Assembly: GCA_944989445.1 (NCBI GenBank)
Contig: CALYLW010000066.1
Coordinates: 960,501-1,024,500 of the forward strand
Source: Ampullaceana balthica
Taxonomy: Eukaryota > Mollusca > Gastropoda > Lymnaeidae
Length of the DNA: 64,000 nucleotides
Direction: 5' to 3'
Shown: positions 20,629 through 34,563 of the stretch, piece by piece
How the letters are laid out: each line of letters begins with the position of its first letter
Position numbering within the stretch: the first letter of the stretch is position 1
Translations under genes and position numbers: made by a program
Notes under the pieces: model-generated
Told to the model about the DNA's origin: nothing
Database searches by the model: none
The model's input: only the letters and a program-made list of their open reading frames with translations

Positions 20629-21015
20629 CTGGGAATGACAGATGTTCTCACAATATTTGACAACACATCCTATATAAACTTCAATGATTCCCCTCAATGT
20701 GTGTCTTTGATTAGTATTGGACAGACGAGAGTGCCACTTTCTGTGTTACTGTAGCCCATGAGTAGCCTGGCTTGTATCAGGAAGTCGTAGCAATCAATGA
20801 ATCGGTCTCAATAAGAAATAGTTGATTGAAGATCTGAGGATGTTGGCAGAGGCGTAGCTAGGCGGGGCGACGGGTAGCAGGTCCACCCCTGATAACTCGA
20901 CTTCATTTAAATAGTGGGGAGTCATTTTAACCCAAATGGAGAGGGTCCTGCGTCAGACCATGGTTGGCGCCAACACTGATTAGATGTTATAAAATATTTT
21001 AACTTCTGTATACAG

Positions 21016-21120
21016 TGGTACCTCGTTAACAATCAATTCCAGGAGGCAATTCGAATAGCGAAACGATTTGTACGAATGGCGAATCATTTTGTCACATAAG
21101 ATGTAATGTAATTTGGTTTA
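21016..21120 (+). mobile_element. Tigger/mariner-like terminal fragment
   Basis: A CAGTGGTACCTCGTTAACAA terminus follows a TA, and the next segment has the AGCGAAACGATTTGTACGAA style of such elements. The matching right end is absent, so this is a solitary end or a strongly decayed copy. Confidence 0.5.
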
Positions 21121-21292
21121 ATCCTCTTCAGACCCACAGATGATTGCTTATTTAAAAACGTCTAATAATATTTTAAGCATAAAAGTTTTTTCCACTAGTT
21201 CAAATATAAGTGACCTGGTCACAGCAAGAACGGTCACTCATTTTGCCACATCAGCCTCTTTTATTGCCAGTATGCCTTTATTTTCAGTATAG

Positions 21293-21400
21293 ACCGGTGG
21301 TGGCGAACCTTTTGGGGCCGCGTCCCCAAAACTCAACCAAAACCCTCTTTTTCATAGCTACGTGCCAACACTCCCATGAAACCAGAAAATGGGGGTTTGA
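21293..21400 (+). mobile_element. hAT-like terminal fragment
   Basis: The sequence GGTGGTGGCGAACCTTTTGG followed by GGCCGCGTCCCCAAA is typical of non-autonomous hAT ends. The opposite terminus was not found. Confidence 0.45.
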
Positions 21401-21819
21401 CTTAGCTGGTTTGATTAAGGGAGTAATATTTGGGTTGTTAAGATATGGAGTCAAGGATATGTATAGGTTGGAATATAGAGATTGGTGTGCATATGAAGGT
21501 TAGGATATGGATGGCAAATAGAGATTGGGAAATGTAGTTGGGATATGAGGATTGGAATATGGCGGTTGGGATATGGGGTTGTGAAATGGTTGTGTTAGGA
21601 ATGTAATTGTGGATTTTAGTAGTTGTGCCAAGAGCAGCCTTGTGAGTTTACTGGCTGTGTTAGACATAGGCTTAGAGATTTGGTGATTGTGTTAGGATTT
21701 GGGGTATTCAAACACAGACACACACACCCCAAAACATACCAACACACACACACATATATATACACATGTATATTGTTCCATATTGAAAATAGCATGAAAT
21801 TATCAGAGCAGCGGTGAAA

Positions 21820-23590
21820 AACTCGAGGATGTATTGTTAGAAGTGTTATTTGGGTGCGAGGAGAAAAAATTGTCTTTATTTTAGTTGTACTTGAACTTGA
21901 GCAGAAATATTCGAAAGTGTAGGAACCGGTGTAAGGGGATTATCTGCTATTATTACTGTCTTAGATTTATATTGAAAAGATTGCCTGTAACTTTTAACAT
22001 TTTATAACTTAACGCGAAGAATTGCTCAGTTACATTTCTATACTTATGTCAGTTTTATGTACTCAGCTGCACTGTGAATTATTTCAAAGATTACCCTCTA
22101 CAATATTTATATAACTTCAAAAATTCTAATTGTAGTGACTGCCCCGCAAGAGTCAGTTACAGATTTACCTCCCTTTGTGAGAACAAATATATCTATGATG
22201 TTACATTTTGTTTTTAAGCAGCGTTTTTTGTCCATTTAAAATTGTGTGAATATCTCTGATAAACGAATCCTTCGTAATCATTTTAAGAAATTCCGTTAAA
22301 ACATGTTTTGAAAAATGTTTGGTTTTCTTGCTTTTAGTAATGCTTTGCTTGCAGTCAACATCGTACATGCATTAATAATCTCTGAAAAAAAAATTCATTG
22401 TTTTTAATCATATCTTTAGTTTTCAACTGCTGTATTTGCTTTCAACATTTTATAATTAAACGCGAATTTTATTGACTGCCCTGTAACAGTAAATTTAAAT
22501 TTATTATTAATATCCAATGTGTGGCAATTCTAAGTGCCCTGCAGCCTGCATATTTTAAGTATCAACAGCTGTGGCATTGAACTGAATAAAAATATGTGAA
22601 GAAGACTTGTGCATACTTTATTACTTCTCATTGATAAGTGTGCTTATAGGTCTTCTTTATTCATACTCATAATCCAACAAACATTTCAATACAATTTGAA
22701 GGAAGGAAAAAAAATATATATAGACGAAGTCTGTATCGTAAAGAAAAAGTGAAGCCAAAATTAAAATATGTAGGTTAACACTCGAGCCTTGTGTGATTTA
22801 TGCAAAGAAAAGTGTAGTTTCAGAATTTATGGAAAAAAAATTGTTATATGAAATTTAGGAAACATTACCGCCATAACGACAATACTGTTATTTTAAAATA
22901 ATTTTCACCGTTTACGTTTAACCCAATGTTCGTATTTAACAAAGGTAACCTATAACTGATAATTGTATCATATTCTCAAAAACAATTATAGAATCAAAAG
23001 ACGTCATAATTTGTTCTATTTTATTTCTTTACTTTACTTTACTAAATTTAGATCTAATAGTAGTTGCTATCACCTGTGGCTTTTACTTTTTTTCTCGACC
23101 ACATTAAAATTTGAACAACACACAAAAAAAAAGGAAAAATTAGGATTACATGCAATATAAGTCCTATACCTGTTACCTATTATTTCTATTTTCATTATTA
23201 TTTTGTGAATCGATAATTTGTTCGAAATAGATGCTATAACATTTTGATTATTTTCCACGCAGCTCCCTGACAAGTCATTGATGCAATGAGTCAAAGTTTT
23301 CATTCAACAAAATGTGGGCTATCCCCGTTCTTAAAATAAATCGTGTGTACCCTGACGTCACACAAGGGAAGTAAATCTTTTCTTTTTAATTTATTTTTAG
23401 GCCAATGAAATACGAAGAGTCTGTCACGTGATTTCGATAATCAAAGATCGTGACATAGTGACTTTGAGCACAAACCCACGTAAGGCATGATTTTGTTTTA
23501 CGCCTTCGATTTTAAATAACTTGTATAAGCGAAGCGTTTCCAACAGAAATGTTAGAGTGAAGAACTATGAAAGAGACAGTATTCTCTAGA
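21820..23590. other. Gene-free AT-rich stretch upstream of the ZFAND-like gene
   Basis: Two loosely related segments (about 21960-22170 and 22430-22560) share AACATTTTATAA.TTAA.CGCGAA and GACTGCCC motifs. This suggests an old duplication or repeat. No coding exon was seen. Confidence 0.45.
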
Positions 23591-23604
23591 AACGACAAAA
23601 TTAT

Positions 23605-23676
23605 TAAGATAACCGGAAATATCCGACTTCTCTTTGGTAGCCATCTTGCTTTTTTCAGGAAGACGGAATAGTAAAG
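23605..23676 (+). promoter_or_regulatory. Probable promoter and 5' exon of the ZFAND-like gene
   Basis: An ETS-type CCGGAAAT lies at 23613 and a YY1-type GCCATCTTG at 23640-23648. Both are common at transcription starts of housekeeping genes. A GTAAAG donor-like site follows at 23671. The first coding exon, 1.5 kb downstream, begins at an acceptor, so an upstream noncoding exon is required. The exact start is not determinable here. Confidence 0.5.
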
Positions 23677-25125
23677 TAGAAAGAAAGTAGCAAGTTCACA
23701 TCACTTAATGTCGATGTTCTTGACTTTCTTGAATATAGGTGTTGCATTTAATCTTTATATATGAAAGTATTCTAACATTTAAAATATTATTATGTCTCTT
23801 CTTTCTATTCGTTAATTGTTTACCGTAATGTTCTAAGACTAATTTTTAATTTAAAATAGGCTAAATCTTGTCTTTGTTTCTAGCCAACCACACCTTGGAT
23901 CTGGCTGGCTAACACGGACTCAAGCTGCGTCATCATCGACTTCCTCCACTACATCAAGTGATCGAGAAAAATAGGAATCCTATTAGATTATCAAGTTTAT
24001 CGTCTTCTGTTCTTGGCATAAGGCCCACAGGAAAACTGATAGCTTTCAGGACATAGGTTCAAAATATAAACCATTCTGGGCCTTTAGTGGCACTAAAACA
24101 TAATCAAATTGGTAAGTTGTATGGATTGCTTGCTTTTGAAAACTCTTTAACTTTAGGGTTTAATACTTCATGGCATCATGGTTTAAGACAGTTAAAAGTT
24201 ACAGTTCATACAATTGGCAATTGGTTTTTCTACTTCCACTATGACTATGGACACTATGGTTTTAGAAAAGGAGTCTCATATATATTACATTATTAAATTC
24301 TTAATATAAATGTTTGGCAGGCACTACAACTACATACTACTACACTTAAATATGATGGTGTACCTAGAAGTAGAAGTAAAACGCAGAGTAGTACCTAGCA
24401 AAACTATGGGGCTTGGCCTAAGTACACGGCTGTTAAAAAATATATTAATCTCAAAACTAAAACACTGCATTTTCCCTCGGAGATAGTCAGATAGCCTAGG
24501 TAATTTGTAAGTCCATCTAAAAAACATGTTGGTAGAAAAAGGATTTTATAATTATATTAAAATTGATAGTAAGCCATCACCAATGGCACCACAAAGACAC
24601 TTCATGTGCATACATTATGTTTAACATCCTCCGCATCCTTAAAAATCCATGAACTATAGATTTTGAGGAGATAGGCGACTTTTTATGACGTATATTAATT
24701 CCTTTTTTGGACTGAATTTGGGTTTTTTCACCATGAACCTAATGAATTTTTGCTGTCGCTGTGATCCAAATCAGAGCCCCTTTTGCTAGATACGTTGCTG
24801 CAGTGAACATAGACACTTCAGTGAACATAGACACCTCGAAATAATAGCTTTATTATATTTTAAAAGATACAGATAAATGATAACAATAACCCAACAATTG
24901 CTTTGAATTGATGAAAGTTAATGATCAGTATGACTATGACAATTATTCTCAAGTCAATTAATACATTAATTCATTATTTATTTATTTTTGACTAGTTAAG
25001 TTTTTACATATTAAAGTTTATGAGTAAAAATTTTTTTTTACACTTGACCTTGCTTGTGTTAAAGAAAGTAGTGCTTAAAGTAGATTTCAAACTAAAATTT
25101 AGTTTAATATTTTTGAATATTTAAT

Positions 25126-27625
25126 AGGTGACTGAAAAAACTTGCTTAAGATGTCTATGGAACAAAATGGCAACCAGAATATGGCCACATCCATTTTCTG
25201 TAGAAATGGCTGTGGCTTTTACGCAGCCCAGGCATTTGATGGTATGTGCTCCAAATGCTATAAGGATTTAAAGCAACTCCAGCAGAATGAGTCACCCGTA
25301 ACAGCTGTCCAGTCACCAGCAGCCACACCGTCTGTCAGCAGATCTTCTGTGCTTGGTGGTGGTGATGAGAATGATGTTGACGCAGTGGCCGCTGCCCTAA
25401 GCAAAACATCCTTAGGAGGTTTGTTTATCTTATGTGTGTATTGTACATAGATGCATTACCTTCTTGCAGGGTGAATAACATTATTTTAAACACCAATTCC
25501 TCACCTATCTATATTCTGGTCTGTCAAATTGAGGGGTGAGGGCTGGTGAAATGTTTTGGGGTTCCTACATGCTCTTGAAGTTCAAGGTATATGTCCTGGT
25601 AATCTCCTGGCATTTAAAAAAAAATAAAAGTAATAAATACAATTTTACCTTACATAATCTGTTAACAGTAGGGATAGAAAATTCATGGTCATTTTACATT
25701 TTCTCTTTTGCCCTGCAGTATTATATCATCAGATTTTTATAATTGATATAGATTCTTTTATAAAGTGCTGAAATTTTATATTTTCTTCTAGTAATTTAAA
25801 TATTGTAGCTATGAGTCCCTTAACCAGATCAACATTTCAGACTATCATTTGAAGTACAGTTCAGTTTAAATTTAAAAAAAAATGTAGTCACAATTTAATT
25901 TTAATTCTCTTTCAGTCGATTTTTAAATAAATTTCAATTGTAGTTATTATTTCTAATCATGTTTTCTTTTGTTTTTTTTTGTAGAAATGAATGTGAACAC
26001 TTCCAGCAACTCAAATAGTGATAAATTCTCTGAGAAGCTGGCTGAGAAACTTGGGGCTGCCGGGGGTTCTGCCATTGAAACAGCCAGTCCCACAGTGGCA
26101 TCCGCCAAAGCCTCGTGCAGTGATACAAAAGATGAGGATGCTGGTTCTCCAGATGGTAAGAACTCTTGTCGAGCTAAAATTAGTGTCCTTTCCCAGGTTT
26201 TTTGTTTGTGAGCATTGTGAAACAATACAACTTTTGAAAATTGGCAAGGCTTTTAAAGTTTCCATTTTCTATCTGTCCATTGGAAACTTACAATGGCTGT
26301 GTGAAGGGGGTAAAGAGGTGAATAAATTCTTGCTATCAATGTTTTATAGACTAAGGTTGTTAACTGTTAACCAGTCCTAAAATCTTAAATACATTCAAAT
26401 TAGTGTGTCACACACATTTCATTTTTTGGTGTCAAATGAGTCGAATCAAAGCAAATTATAATTTTAATTAACTTTTGTATTTTCCTGCGTTTTAGAATAT
26501 CTTTTAAACCTATGAATAAAATTTTAAAAATTGGGTTGCTTAACTGAAAGCTAGTCCGTGTGTTGCAGATAGAAATTATTAGTTGGTACTATCTAAATTT
26601 CACTTGTCTTAATGCCAAGTTTAGCAGCTTTCAAATGAAGACTATATTGTCTACATTATTACTTGTAGTTAAAATATTAGGCGTATCGAGGCAATAGTTT
26701 GGGGTGGGGCTAGTTGTTCATGAGAAGATTTATTTTCAACTTCATTGTCAATTAAAATACTAGTACTAGGTGTTTGATTCATCAAGAATTTGAAACTTAC
26801 TATCTGAATCTTAATAAAAAAAAACAATACCTCTTACTTGATGAGCCGGGTTGAGAATCCTTATTTTTAAGCAAATTTTAACAGCTGCTTAAAAAAAAAT
26901 TTTTCAGTGAAAACATGCACAAGCATAGGAATTCCACCATTTTTTTAATTCAAGGGAGATCACAATGAAAATATTTCTGTTATATTGTTATGTGTTATAT
27001 CACATTATTTTTTTTTGACCACATAGATTGGTAAAATTTCTCTTAATATCTTCATGTGCTCAGGTGATAGCATCAGTGAAGCTGATAAGAATAAAAGACC
27101 CAAAAAGAATAGATGCATGGAGTGTCGGAAAAAGGTTGGACTCACAGGTTAGTTGGAATTTTTCCCAATAACAATTAAATATTTTACTCATTACATAGCA
27201 ACTGAAGGGTTTGAAATAGGCCTTTACTTGATGCTATTGCTTTCAGCTCAGAATTTGTTAATAATATAGAATAGAAACAAAATCACCACAGTAAGTCAAA
27301 ATGAAAAGTGCTAATGCTTATATTACCCATCGTCATTATCTTGACTCACTCCTGTTTATTTAAATAGTTTCATATGTTTTAAATCTATATACATGAAGTA
27401 CACTTATGTTTTTACTAGTTATCTTTATAATGTTATAATGGCTTAACATTTCATAAGAATTTTTTTTCTTTTTCAGGTTTTGTGTGCCACTGCGGCAAGT
27501 TGTTTTGTAGTTTACATCGCTACTCAGACACACATGATTGTACTTTTGATTTTAAGGAGAAGGGACAGGAGGAGATCCGTAAGAATAACCCCGTTATCAA
27601 GGGAGAGAAAATACAGAAGATATGA
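25126..27625 (+). CDS. ZFAND6: A20/AN1 zinc-finger protein, ZFAND5/6-like
   Basis: The coding exons are 25151-25418, 25985-26155, 27064-27147 and 27477-27625 (672 nt, 223 aa), all joined in phase 1 with AG/GT borders. The ATG at 25151 is the first in frame in an exon that starts at the acceptor near 25126; 25157 is an alternative. An N-terminal A20 finger (FCRNGCGFY..GMCSKCYKD, about residues 16-40) is followed by a Ser/Ala-rich linker. A C-terminal AN1 finger comes next (RCMECRKKVGLTGFVC, then HCGKLFCSLHRYSDTHDC), with the family's conserved end NPVIKGEKIQKI. Such proteins bind ubiquitin through A20 and act in proteasomal, stress and NF-kB-related signalling in the cytoplasm. ZFAND5 and ZFAND6 cannot be separated by eye, so the symbol is tentative. 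Confidence 0.95.
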
Positions 27626-29500
27626 AGTAGGTTGTCCCTTCCTGATCCCCCCCCGTCCCATCCCATTTCTTGAACTAGGGCATTCCATCCTGCCCAGTGG
27701 AGCTCCTTCAGCCAAGGATTTTACTCTTGACACTAGACAGGCTTATTCATCAGTGGATGGCCGCCGTCTGTTGTATTATATATATATATAAATAGTTTGG
27801 TTTGTCTTCGGATTTTAAAATTGTTTTATAAATTATGTGGTGATTTGGGCATATATTTGCGAATGGTGTGTGTCTGTTGGTGTGATATTGTCTAAAAAAG
27901 TGCATGAATGTGTCTGAGGTAATTGAGATTGGTGTGTCGTTATTTACATGGACCTGCATTCAAATGATAAACATGCTTTTAAAAAGGTGAAAGCATGTTT
28001 TCTCAACCATTCATATTAGTACTATGGGTCTAATGTGGTTGTAGTGGGTATGGTCCCAGCCCCTTGTATGTGTGTGTTGTTTCATCACAAAAATTAACCA
28101 TCTCTTTATTTAAAATTAACACCAAATAAATGTAGGCATTATGTGTAAGTTACAACTGATTTTAAAAGAACAATTCATTCTTCTCTAAGAAACTGATTGC
28201 AGTTAAAAGAGAGGTTTCATTTTTGTGGTGACTCTAAACATACATGGCATCTGTGATAGCAGCGGCGTGTGGCTCTTTTTGAATGGGCTTTGAGGTATTA
28301 TATCAGTTATCAATGTATTAAAAGTGTTTGCCTGAGTTACCATTTGAAGAATAAACCAAGAATTTGTTATATTTGAGTTAAAGTCAGACCCTATATCCAC
28401 CCAAGTATGTTTAATTTGTTAGATGTTTAGCGAGATTTGTGTTAACCTGAAATAATCATGACTGGATGCAAAGTCAGCAACCTTTTTATATTCCTTTAGT
28501 GGCCTTGAGTTGCTTTTTTAATCTTGGTCTTTTAAAAAAAAATCATATAAATAAATAATAAGCCTCCAAATAGCATTTGAGTCTCTGGGCTGCCTTTTTT
28601 TCTCATTAATTTGTGGTAAAAGTGAAATTTTGATTTATGACCAGAAATTATTTTAAATATACCGTAAAAGATTGATAATCTCAGACCAAGGAGGGCATTC
28701 AATTAACTTCCCATCAAACTTTACAAATATTGATTATAAATACATAAAAGATTTTTGTTCCCAGATGAGGCCAGAAGTTTGAGTGTGTATATTACTAATG
28801 TATAGAATTGTTGGCTCTGAAACTACAAAGCATGCAGTTGTGTGTTTGACTGGCTGTCGGTCATTTTTAACATAAATAACCAATTATATTCAGCATCAGT
28901 GCAGATATTAAGACTTGTATGTTTTATTGTTTATTCCTATTTAATTTTTTCATTTATTCTCACTCTTGTTTCTCTCATTAAAGAGTTCAGTTTTATCACA
29001 GACAAAATTTAAAGCTATAAATTAATAGGATGGATTTGTGTCATTAAGTTAAGCTATAGTAAAAATTTACTACAATAACAAATTTATTTTTGTATTTTAA
29101 GAGTTTACTAACATAAATAAATCTGAGTTTATCTGTTGTTATTTCCATTTTTTAAATTTTTTAATTTCTGGGTGAAAATTAGCTTCATTTCAAGGTTAAA
29201 TTACTTTAAAGATTTTCTTATGTATTAGATTTATTAAATTCTTTATTTAATTTTTTGTTTGTTTGTTTATCAATGATGGGTAAATTACTTGTATTACTAT
29301 TCTACATATATATTATAGATATATAATTCCTGTCTAGGAGATTATTTTTAAAGCATGTTCTATGTTTTTTTAGTGGCCACAGTTGAGTGCAAATGTATCT
29401 GGCCATGCAGATTTAATATTGTCCTGTAATGGTTTAGATATGTTGCATAAATATCTGCATAATTGATAGATAGTGTGAGCAGTGGAAATAAAATTATGTA
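27626..29500 (+). other. Probable 3' UTR and flank of the ZFAND-like gene
   Basis: A polyadenylation signal AATAAA is at 28125-28130, about 500 nt after the stop. More AT-rich sequence with further signals follows. There is no open frame of note. Confidence 0.45.
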
Positions 29501-32500
29501 CAGGTTTAAACAAACTCAAACTTGTATTGATATTAAAAGCTTGTACTAGAGTAAAAATTAAAAAAAAACAACTTGTACTGGTATAAAAATGGCAGCTGTG
29601 AACTTAAACCAGTCATAACATCTAAAGTTTTTTGTTTTAAAATTTTCTGGTCATAGATCATTTCTCAACAATTTTCTATGTTATGAACGTAAAATTTATT
29701 TAAACATCAGAGGAGCAAAAAGCTTCCTATGTCCTTGTATGATTTAGCATTATAAGAATTTTATAACCAGAACATAACTACACATTACTGTTACCTGCCA
29801 TTTTGTTCTGTTAGTCTACAACGGCCAGCTTGTGTCATTGTGTACCATGGTCAAAAGTGTTTGTCTGAATTTTTCTTCCTTGCATTTTATGTTGATAATT
29901 GATGATTAATTAAAATGATAATGTGAAATTAAAAAAATATTCTGATGCAATGCTATTTACATAATGTTCTGTCTTTTTCTTTTTGTGTATTGTTTTCTTA
30001 TGAATAACAAGTTTTAAAATTTTTATTGCTTGTACATCATTTGTTGAAACTCTGAAAGTAAAATATCCTCAAAAGTAAAATTTACCTCAATGTTCACGGG
30101 TCCCCAAACATAGTAGTTCAATAACAGGCTCTAGCTTACAAACGCAATTTCTTAAATTACATGTACTTCTAAATTTTGAGCTACTTTCATATATGTATAT
30201 CAAATGACTCATAAAGCTTTTTAAACAATTCAAGATACACACATAAGTTGTGTGAGCAAATCAACAAAATTAAATCTTAATTAATAGACTAATATACAAG
30301 TAAAGTTTCTGATAATGCCTTCATCAGTACAATGAAGGGAACACAAGTACATGTATTTAGATTAAGTTTACATAATGTCACAATATGAAGTGTTCTTAAT
30401 TTACTTACTACATGGTATAATATGGCCAAAAAAAATGGTAATGTTTAATCATGAATTAATAAAAATTAAACTATTCAGTTTTAAAAGGTTACCAAAGCAG
30501 CTCTCAAAAGGTAGAAGAGAATTAAACATTTTAAATTGTACAGCTCATTAACCCCAAATAAATGTCTGTCCTTAATGCCTTACAACACCATTCATCTGAG
30601 TGCCATGAAACTTTTCCTAATACATTTTGAATTTTATTTCCCAGTTCCATTTTACACAATCGATCTTGATGTTATTGCAAATATATCCAACATGATCCAG
30701 ATTGAGTTTTAACTCTTGGGCTGATTGAGCATGTGACCCTTAATGTGGGTTATTACTCATTAAATATTATTTGCCATGAGACTCTGGTAAGTTCAATACA
30801 TGTATCCTGTCTGTAACAGACACTCCTATATTGAAGATTATTGCGTCCAATGCTTATCCATGGTTTATATCCAGTCTTGAGGAGGTTTCTGACATTAAAC
30901 AAAAAATTACCACTCAGGGGATGTGAGCCCAACATTTTTTTTCCTTGTACTTGTATGAGCTATATACAAATTATGTTAAACTTCTTGATACCTGATACAG
31001 TAATTGGATGGATCTTTACCAAACTTAGTACACACATTTGGCCCATTTTAATATGGATTGAACTACATGTACTCCAAATTTCCATTCCTTCGAGGCCGGG
31101 GGCCCCAAATATTTTTTGAAAAATTTTACGAGGTTATTGCCAGTTTGATTTTACACGATCTCGACAAATATTAATACGCTATCCTTCATGATGCAGATTG
31201 CAATTAAAAGGTTTTATGAATTTTACATCTTTCGTTGTTTCTGGGGGGGGTCGGGGTCTTTATTGTCAGTATTTTCTAAACTAAGCAGTAAAAAAAATAT
31301 TATGCAACGGATCGCACTGATACTTTGGAAATTGTTTAGTACAATGTCAATTCAATATATTAGGAAATAAAAAAAGATATCACTTTATCATTCATTTGGG
31401 ACCAGTGCCTTTGAAATAGCGCTTTTTTTTTCTTGTGCTTGTAAACTTGTAATTAAAGTTTAAATATTATAATTCATCCGATCATCATGAAACTTTATGA
31501 AGTTGTTTAGTACACTTCTGCATCATTAAAAAAAATTCCACTCATTGGTTTATTTAAATTTCATTACTTCAGAGATCGTTGCGTTGCAAATCACGACAGA
31601 TCAGCAAGTAATAAGATTTTTAAAAAAATTATAAAAAATAATTTACATTGGTAAAAGGGGGTTAACTTTGATATTCTTTTGCTACCAAAACAACAACAAA
31701 ACAACAGTTAGCGACCTTACAAATAGCAACCGGAAGAGAAACTTTCCAGGTTGCAGACGAATACAACAAATTTGTGCAAAGGAGGAGCAGTTCCCAAAAC
31801 AAAAGCTTATGCTATAATTGGGATAACCTAAACTGAGAAGAAAGCTACCATTTAACCATGTTAGGTTAGTTGGTATTTTTATTGTTGGACGTAAAATATA
31901 GCAGTACCGGTTAGATCTAAATGTAAAGTCTAAGTAAGAGTGAGTTCAGTGAGTAGCCTGCCTTATTATGCCTTATAAAACTAAAATAAAACTTATAATA
32001 CTTAATTATAAGTATAATATATTATATTATAAGTCTTATAAAAATATAATTCTTATTTACTAATAAACAGTTTATAAACTTACTAACTAATAAATAATAA
32101 TGAGTGCTAATTACTAATATCACTAGTCATTAGTGGGCCATCCTGCAGTTTCTAAATGTAGGCTATATTATTTCACAGCGAAATTTAATTTTCTCGTGAG
32201 AACTTACACTTTTAATTTATTAACTGCATTATTATATTTATATGATATATGTTGTATTTTAGCTATTAAAGCGCTAATACTAATTTGTACTGTATAACTA
32301 TATAATACTCGTTCTAAAGTAAAGTAAAGCCGAGCTTTTTTGGATAAAATCTAGGGGGAAAAGTTGGGGGGTCGGCTTATGAGCGGGCTATAGGTAATTT
32401 CTGCAAATGTACATTGAATATCCGTGTTGTTATTGTAGATCATCAAATCAAGGTCCTTTTCTACATACTACAAGATAAGACTGCTCTACCAGAAGCTATA

Positions 32501-32960
32501 ATAAAATACAACATATAATAATGCATTTAATTAAATTAAAGATGTAAGTTCTCAAGAGAAAATTAAATTTCGCTGTGAAATAATATATGTGTAGAAACTG
32601 CAGGATTACCCACTAATGATATGAATCAGAAATTACTAATTTACTTATTTAAATTATTGCACCTATATAATATGTCTAAAACTTAAACTTTCATTTGAGG
32701 TTTTGGCTTTGGGGTGAACAGGACAAACAAGCATTCAGTTTCAGACAAGAGGAAATTTAAACATGAAAAAAAAATTAATTGGCCTATACTCTATATATAC
32801 TGTTAGCTGTAGTTAGTAAAAAAAAAGAAATATGGGTTTTGGTTTAGTGTTAAGTCTCTGTGAAAACTGTGGTGTAATTTGTAACAGAAAACCCATTTAT
32901 TGTTATTGTTTGCTTTACATTTAAAGTTAAAGTTGGTGATAAACAGGTTCATAATTATAT
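29500..32960. other. Gene-free stretch with degenerate modules
   Basis: Between about 30600 and 31600, related blocks recur: a TTCCTTGTACTTG-like start, a GATGNATCNTNACCAAACTTAGTACAC-like middle and short flanks. They look like several decayed modules of one repeat. From 31900 to 32700 the sequence is AT-rich, with paired blocks around TTTCACAGCGAAATTTAATT (32173) and its inverse near 32560. Confidence 0.45.
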
Positions 32961-32966
32961 GTTATA

Positions 32967-33309
32967 CAGTCGAAACCGGTTAAGTCGACGGCGTTGGGGT
33001 ATGAAAAATGGCGTCGAGATAACCGATGATTGAGTTAAAACAAAATCCAATATGGCGGCAAAATATTAACGTGCTTGAAATTTCTTTATGTACATGATGT
33101 GCGTTAATTAGTGATGGGACGATTAATCGGAATCGTATCGGAGCCCTAATATTTCTTCACTCTTTCCTAAGGTTGTAATGACCGTTCGTTTTTAAGAACC
33201 GTTTAAATATAACCATGGTTCCCACTCAGGAAAACGTGAAAAAGTAGGGAATTCTTAAAAAAATATTCTCGGCCTTGAAAGTTGGGGAAACTTATGACTA
33301 ATCGGGAAT

Positions 33310-33393
<84 letters not shown>

Positions 33394-34536
33394 AAGTAAA
33401 GGACTTTGATTACGTCTCTGTGGTCATGTTTCGATTTCATTTCATAAAAAAAAAGTTACCAGTTTATAATTGTCTGCGCATGCGTTAAAAGTTCAAATTT
33501 TTCGCCTCGCCTCGTCCCATGCCGCGTGTGGCATGGCATGTCATGGCCGCTCGCGTTTGCCGTTAAATCAGCAAATAAAAAAAATAAAAAAACGATCAAT
33601 ATGGTAATTTTAAGTTTAATGCTTTTGACGTGCAGGATGTCTGTTACTATCAGAACGCTCTCGAATTTCCTCAGTCAATCAAACTTGTAATATAAATAAA
33701 ACTATTGCGGCCTTGACCGTTGATCACAGCACGCTGTGGGCTGTGTGTTAGACCTCGCCCGGCAACTAATTCTAAACGAATTTTTAAAAAAATCATTCCT
33801 TATCAGAATTTGACCTACAAAAGTGATGACGTGTATATTATATATATATATATATACATGTACTGGAATATTAAGAAAATGTTTTTTCATCGTCACGCGC
33901 GTGTTAGTCACAGTCACGTATCTTACTGGTAACAAAGCAACAACAAACTTTTAAAAGAATAATAATTTCTTTATTTAATTAAATAAAAACCACCGTCGAT
34001 TCTCGATACAAACCTTTATTTTCATTTCTAAAGATATTCGTTTATCTTAAAAAATAAAATGATTAATGCATCAGAGAATGAATTAAGTTTAATAATAATA
34101 TAACATGCACTGCGAAATAATGACGATTAACGACCTCTAACCCCATTTTCCAGTATCTCGGGTGAATACATACTCCACGGATACACGACGAACTAATAAT
34201 TCACACACGCAAAACATCCGGTAATTTTTATTGAAATCTCGTAGAATCACACAAAAGCGGAAGTCTCGAAGAAAGCGAGAGGTCAACACTGTTTTGAACT
34301 AAAAATGCCAGAGTGCATTGCTAGGCGAACCGACGAGGATCGAGCTAACCAACGTTAAGTTGCAAATTTGGCCCTCTTTTGTGCTCAAGGTATTAGGTTT
34401 CGGCGACTTAAAAAAAAATCGAATTAGCCGATGAGAAATTGCTAATACAAAGAGAGAATTTGGCGGTTCCAATAAAAAACGTCGAGTTAGTAGGGTGGCT
34501 TGAGTTAACCGAGCTTGAGTTAAGTGGGTTCGACTG
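32967..34536. mobile_element. Tc1/mariner-superfamily element, non-autonomous
   Basis: The termini are CAGTCGAAACCGGTTAAGTC and its inverse GAGTTAAGTGGGTTCGACTG, flanked by TA on both sides (32965-32966 and 34537-34538). It is 1,570 bp and contains a long (TA)n tract at about 33317-33389. I recognise no transposase. Confidence 0.82.
33317..33389. repeat. (TA)n microsatellite
   Basis: About 36 uninterrupted TA steps, inside the element at 32967-34536. The Tyr-Ile frames on both strands are artefacts. Confidence 0.95.
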
Positions 34537-34563
34537 TAATTATATTTTATTGACAAATATTTA

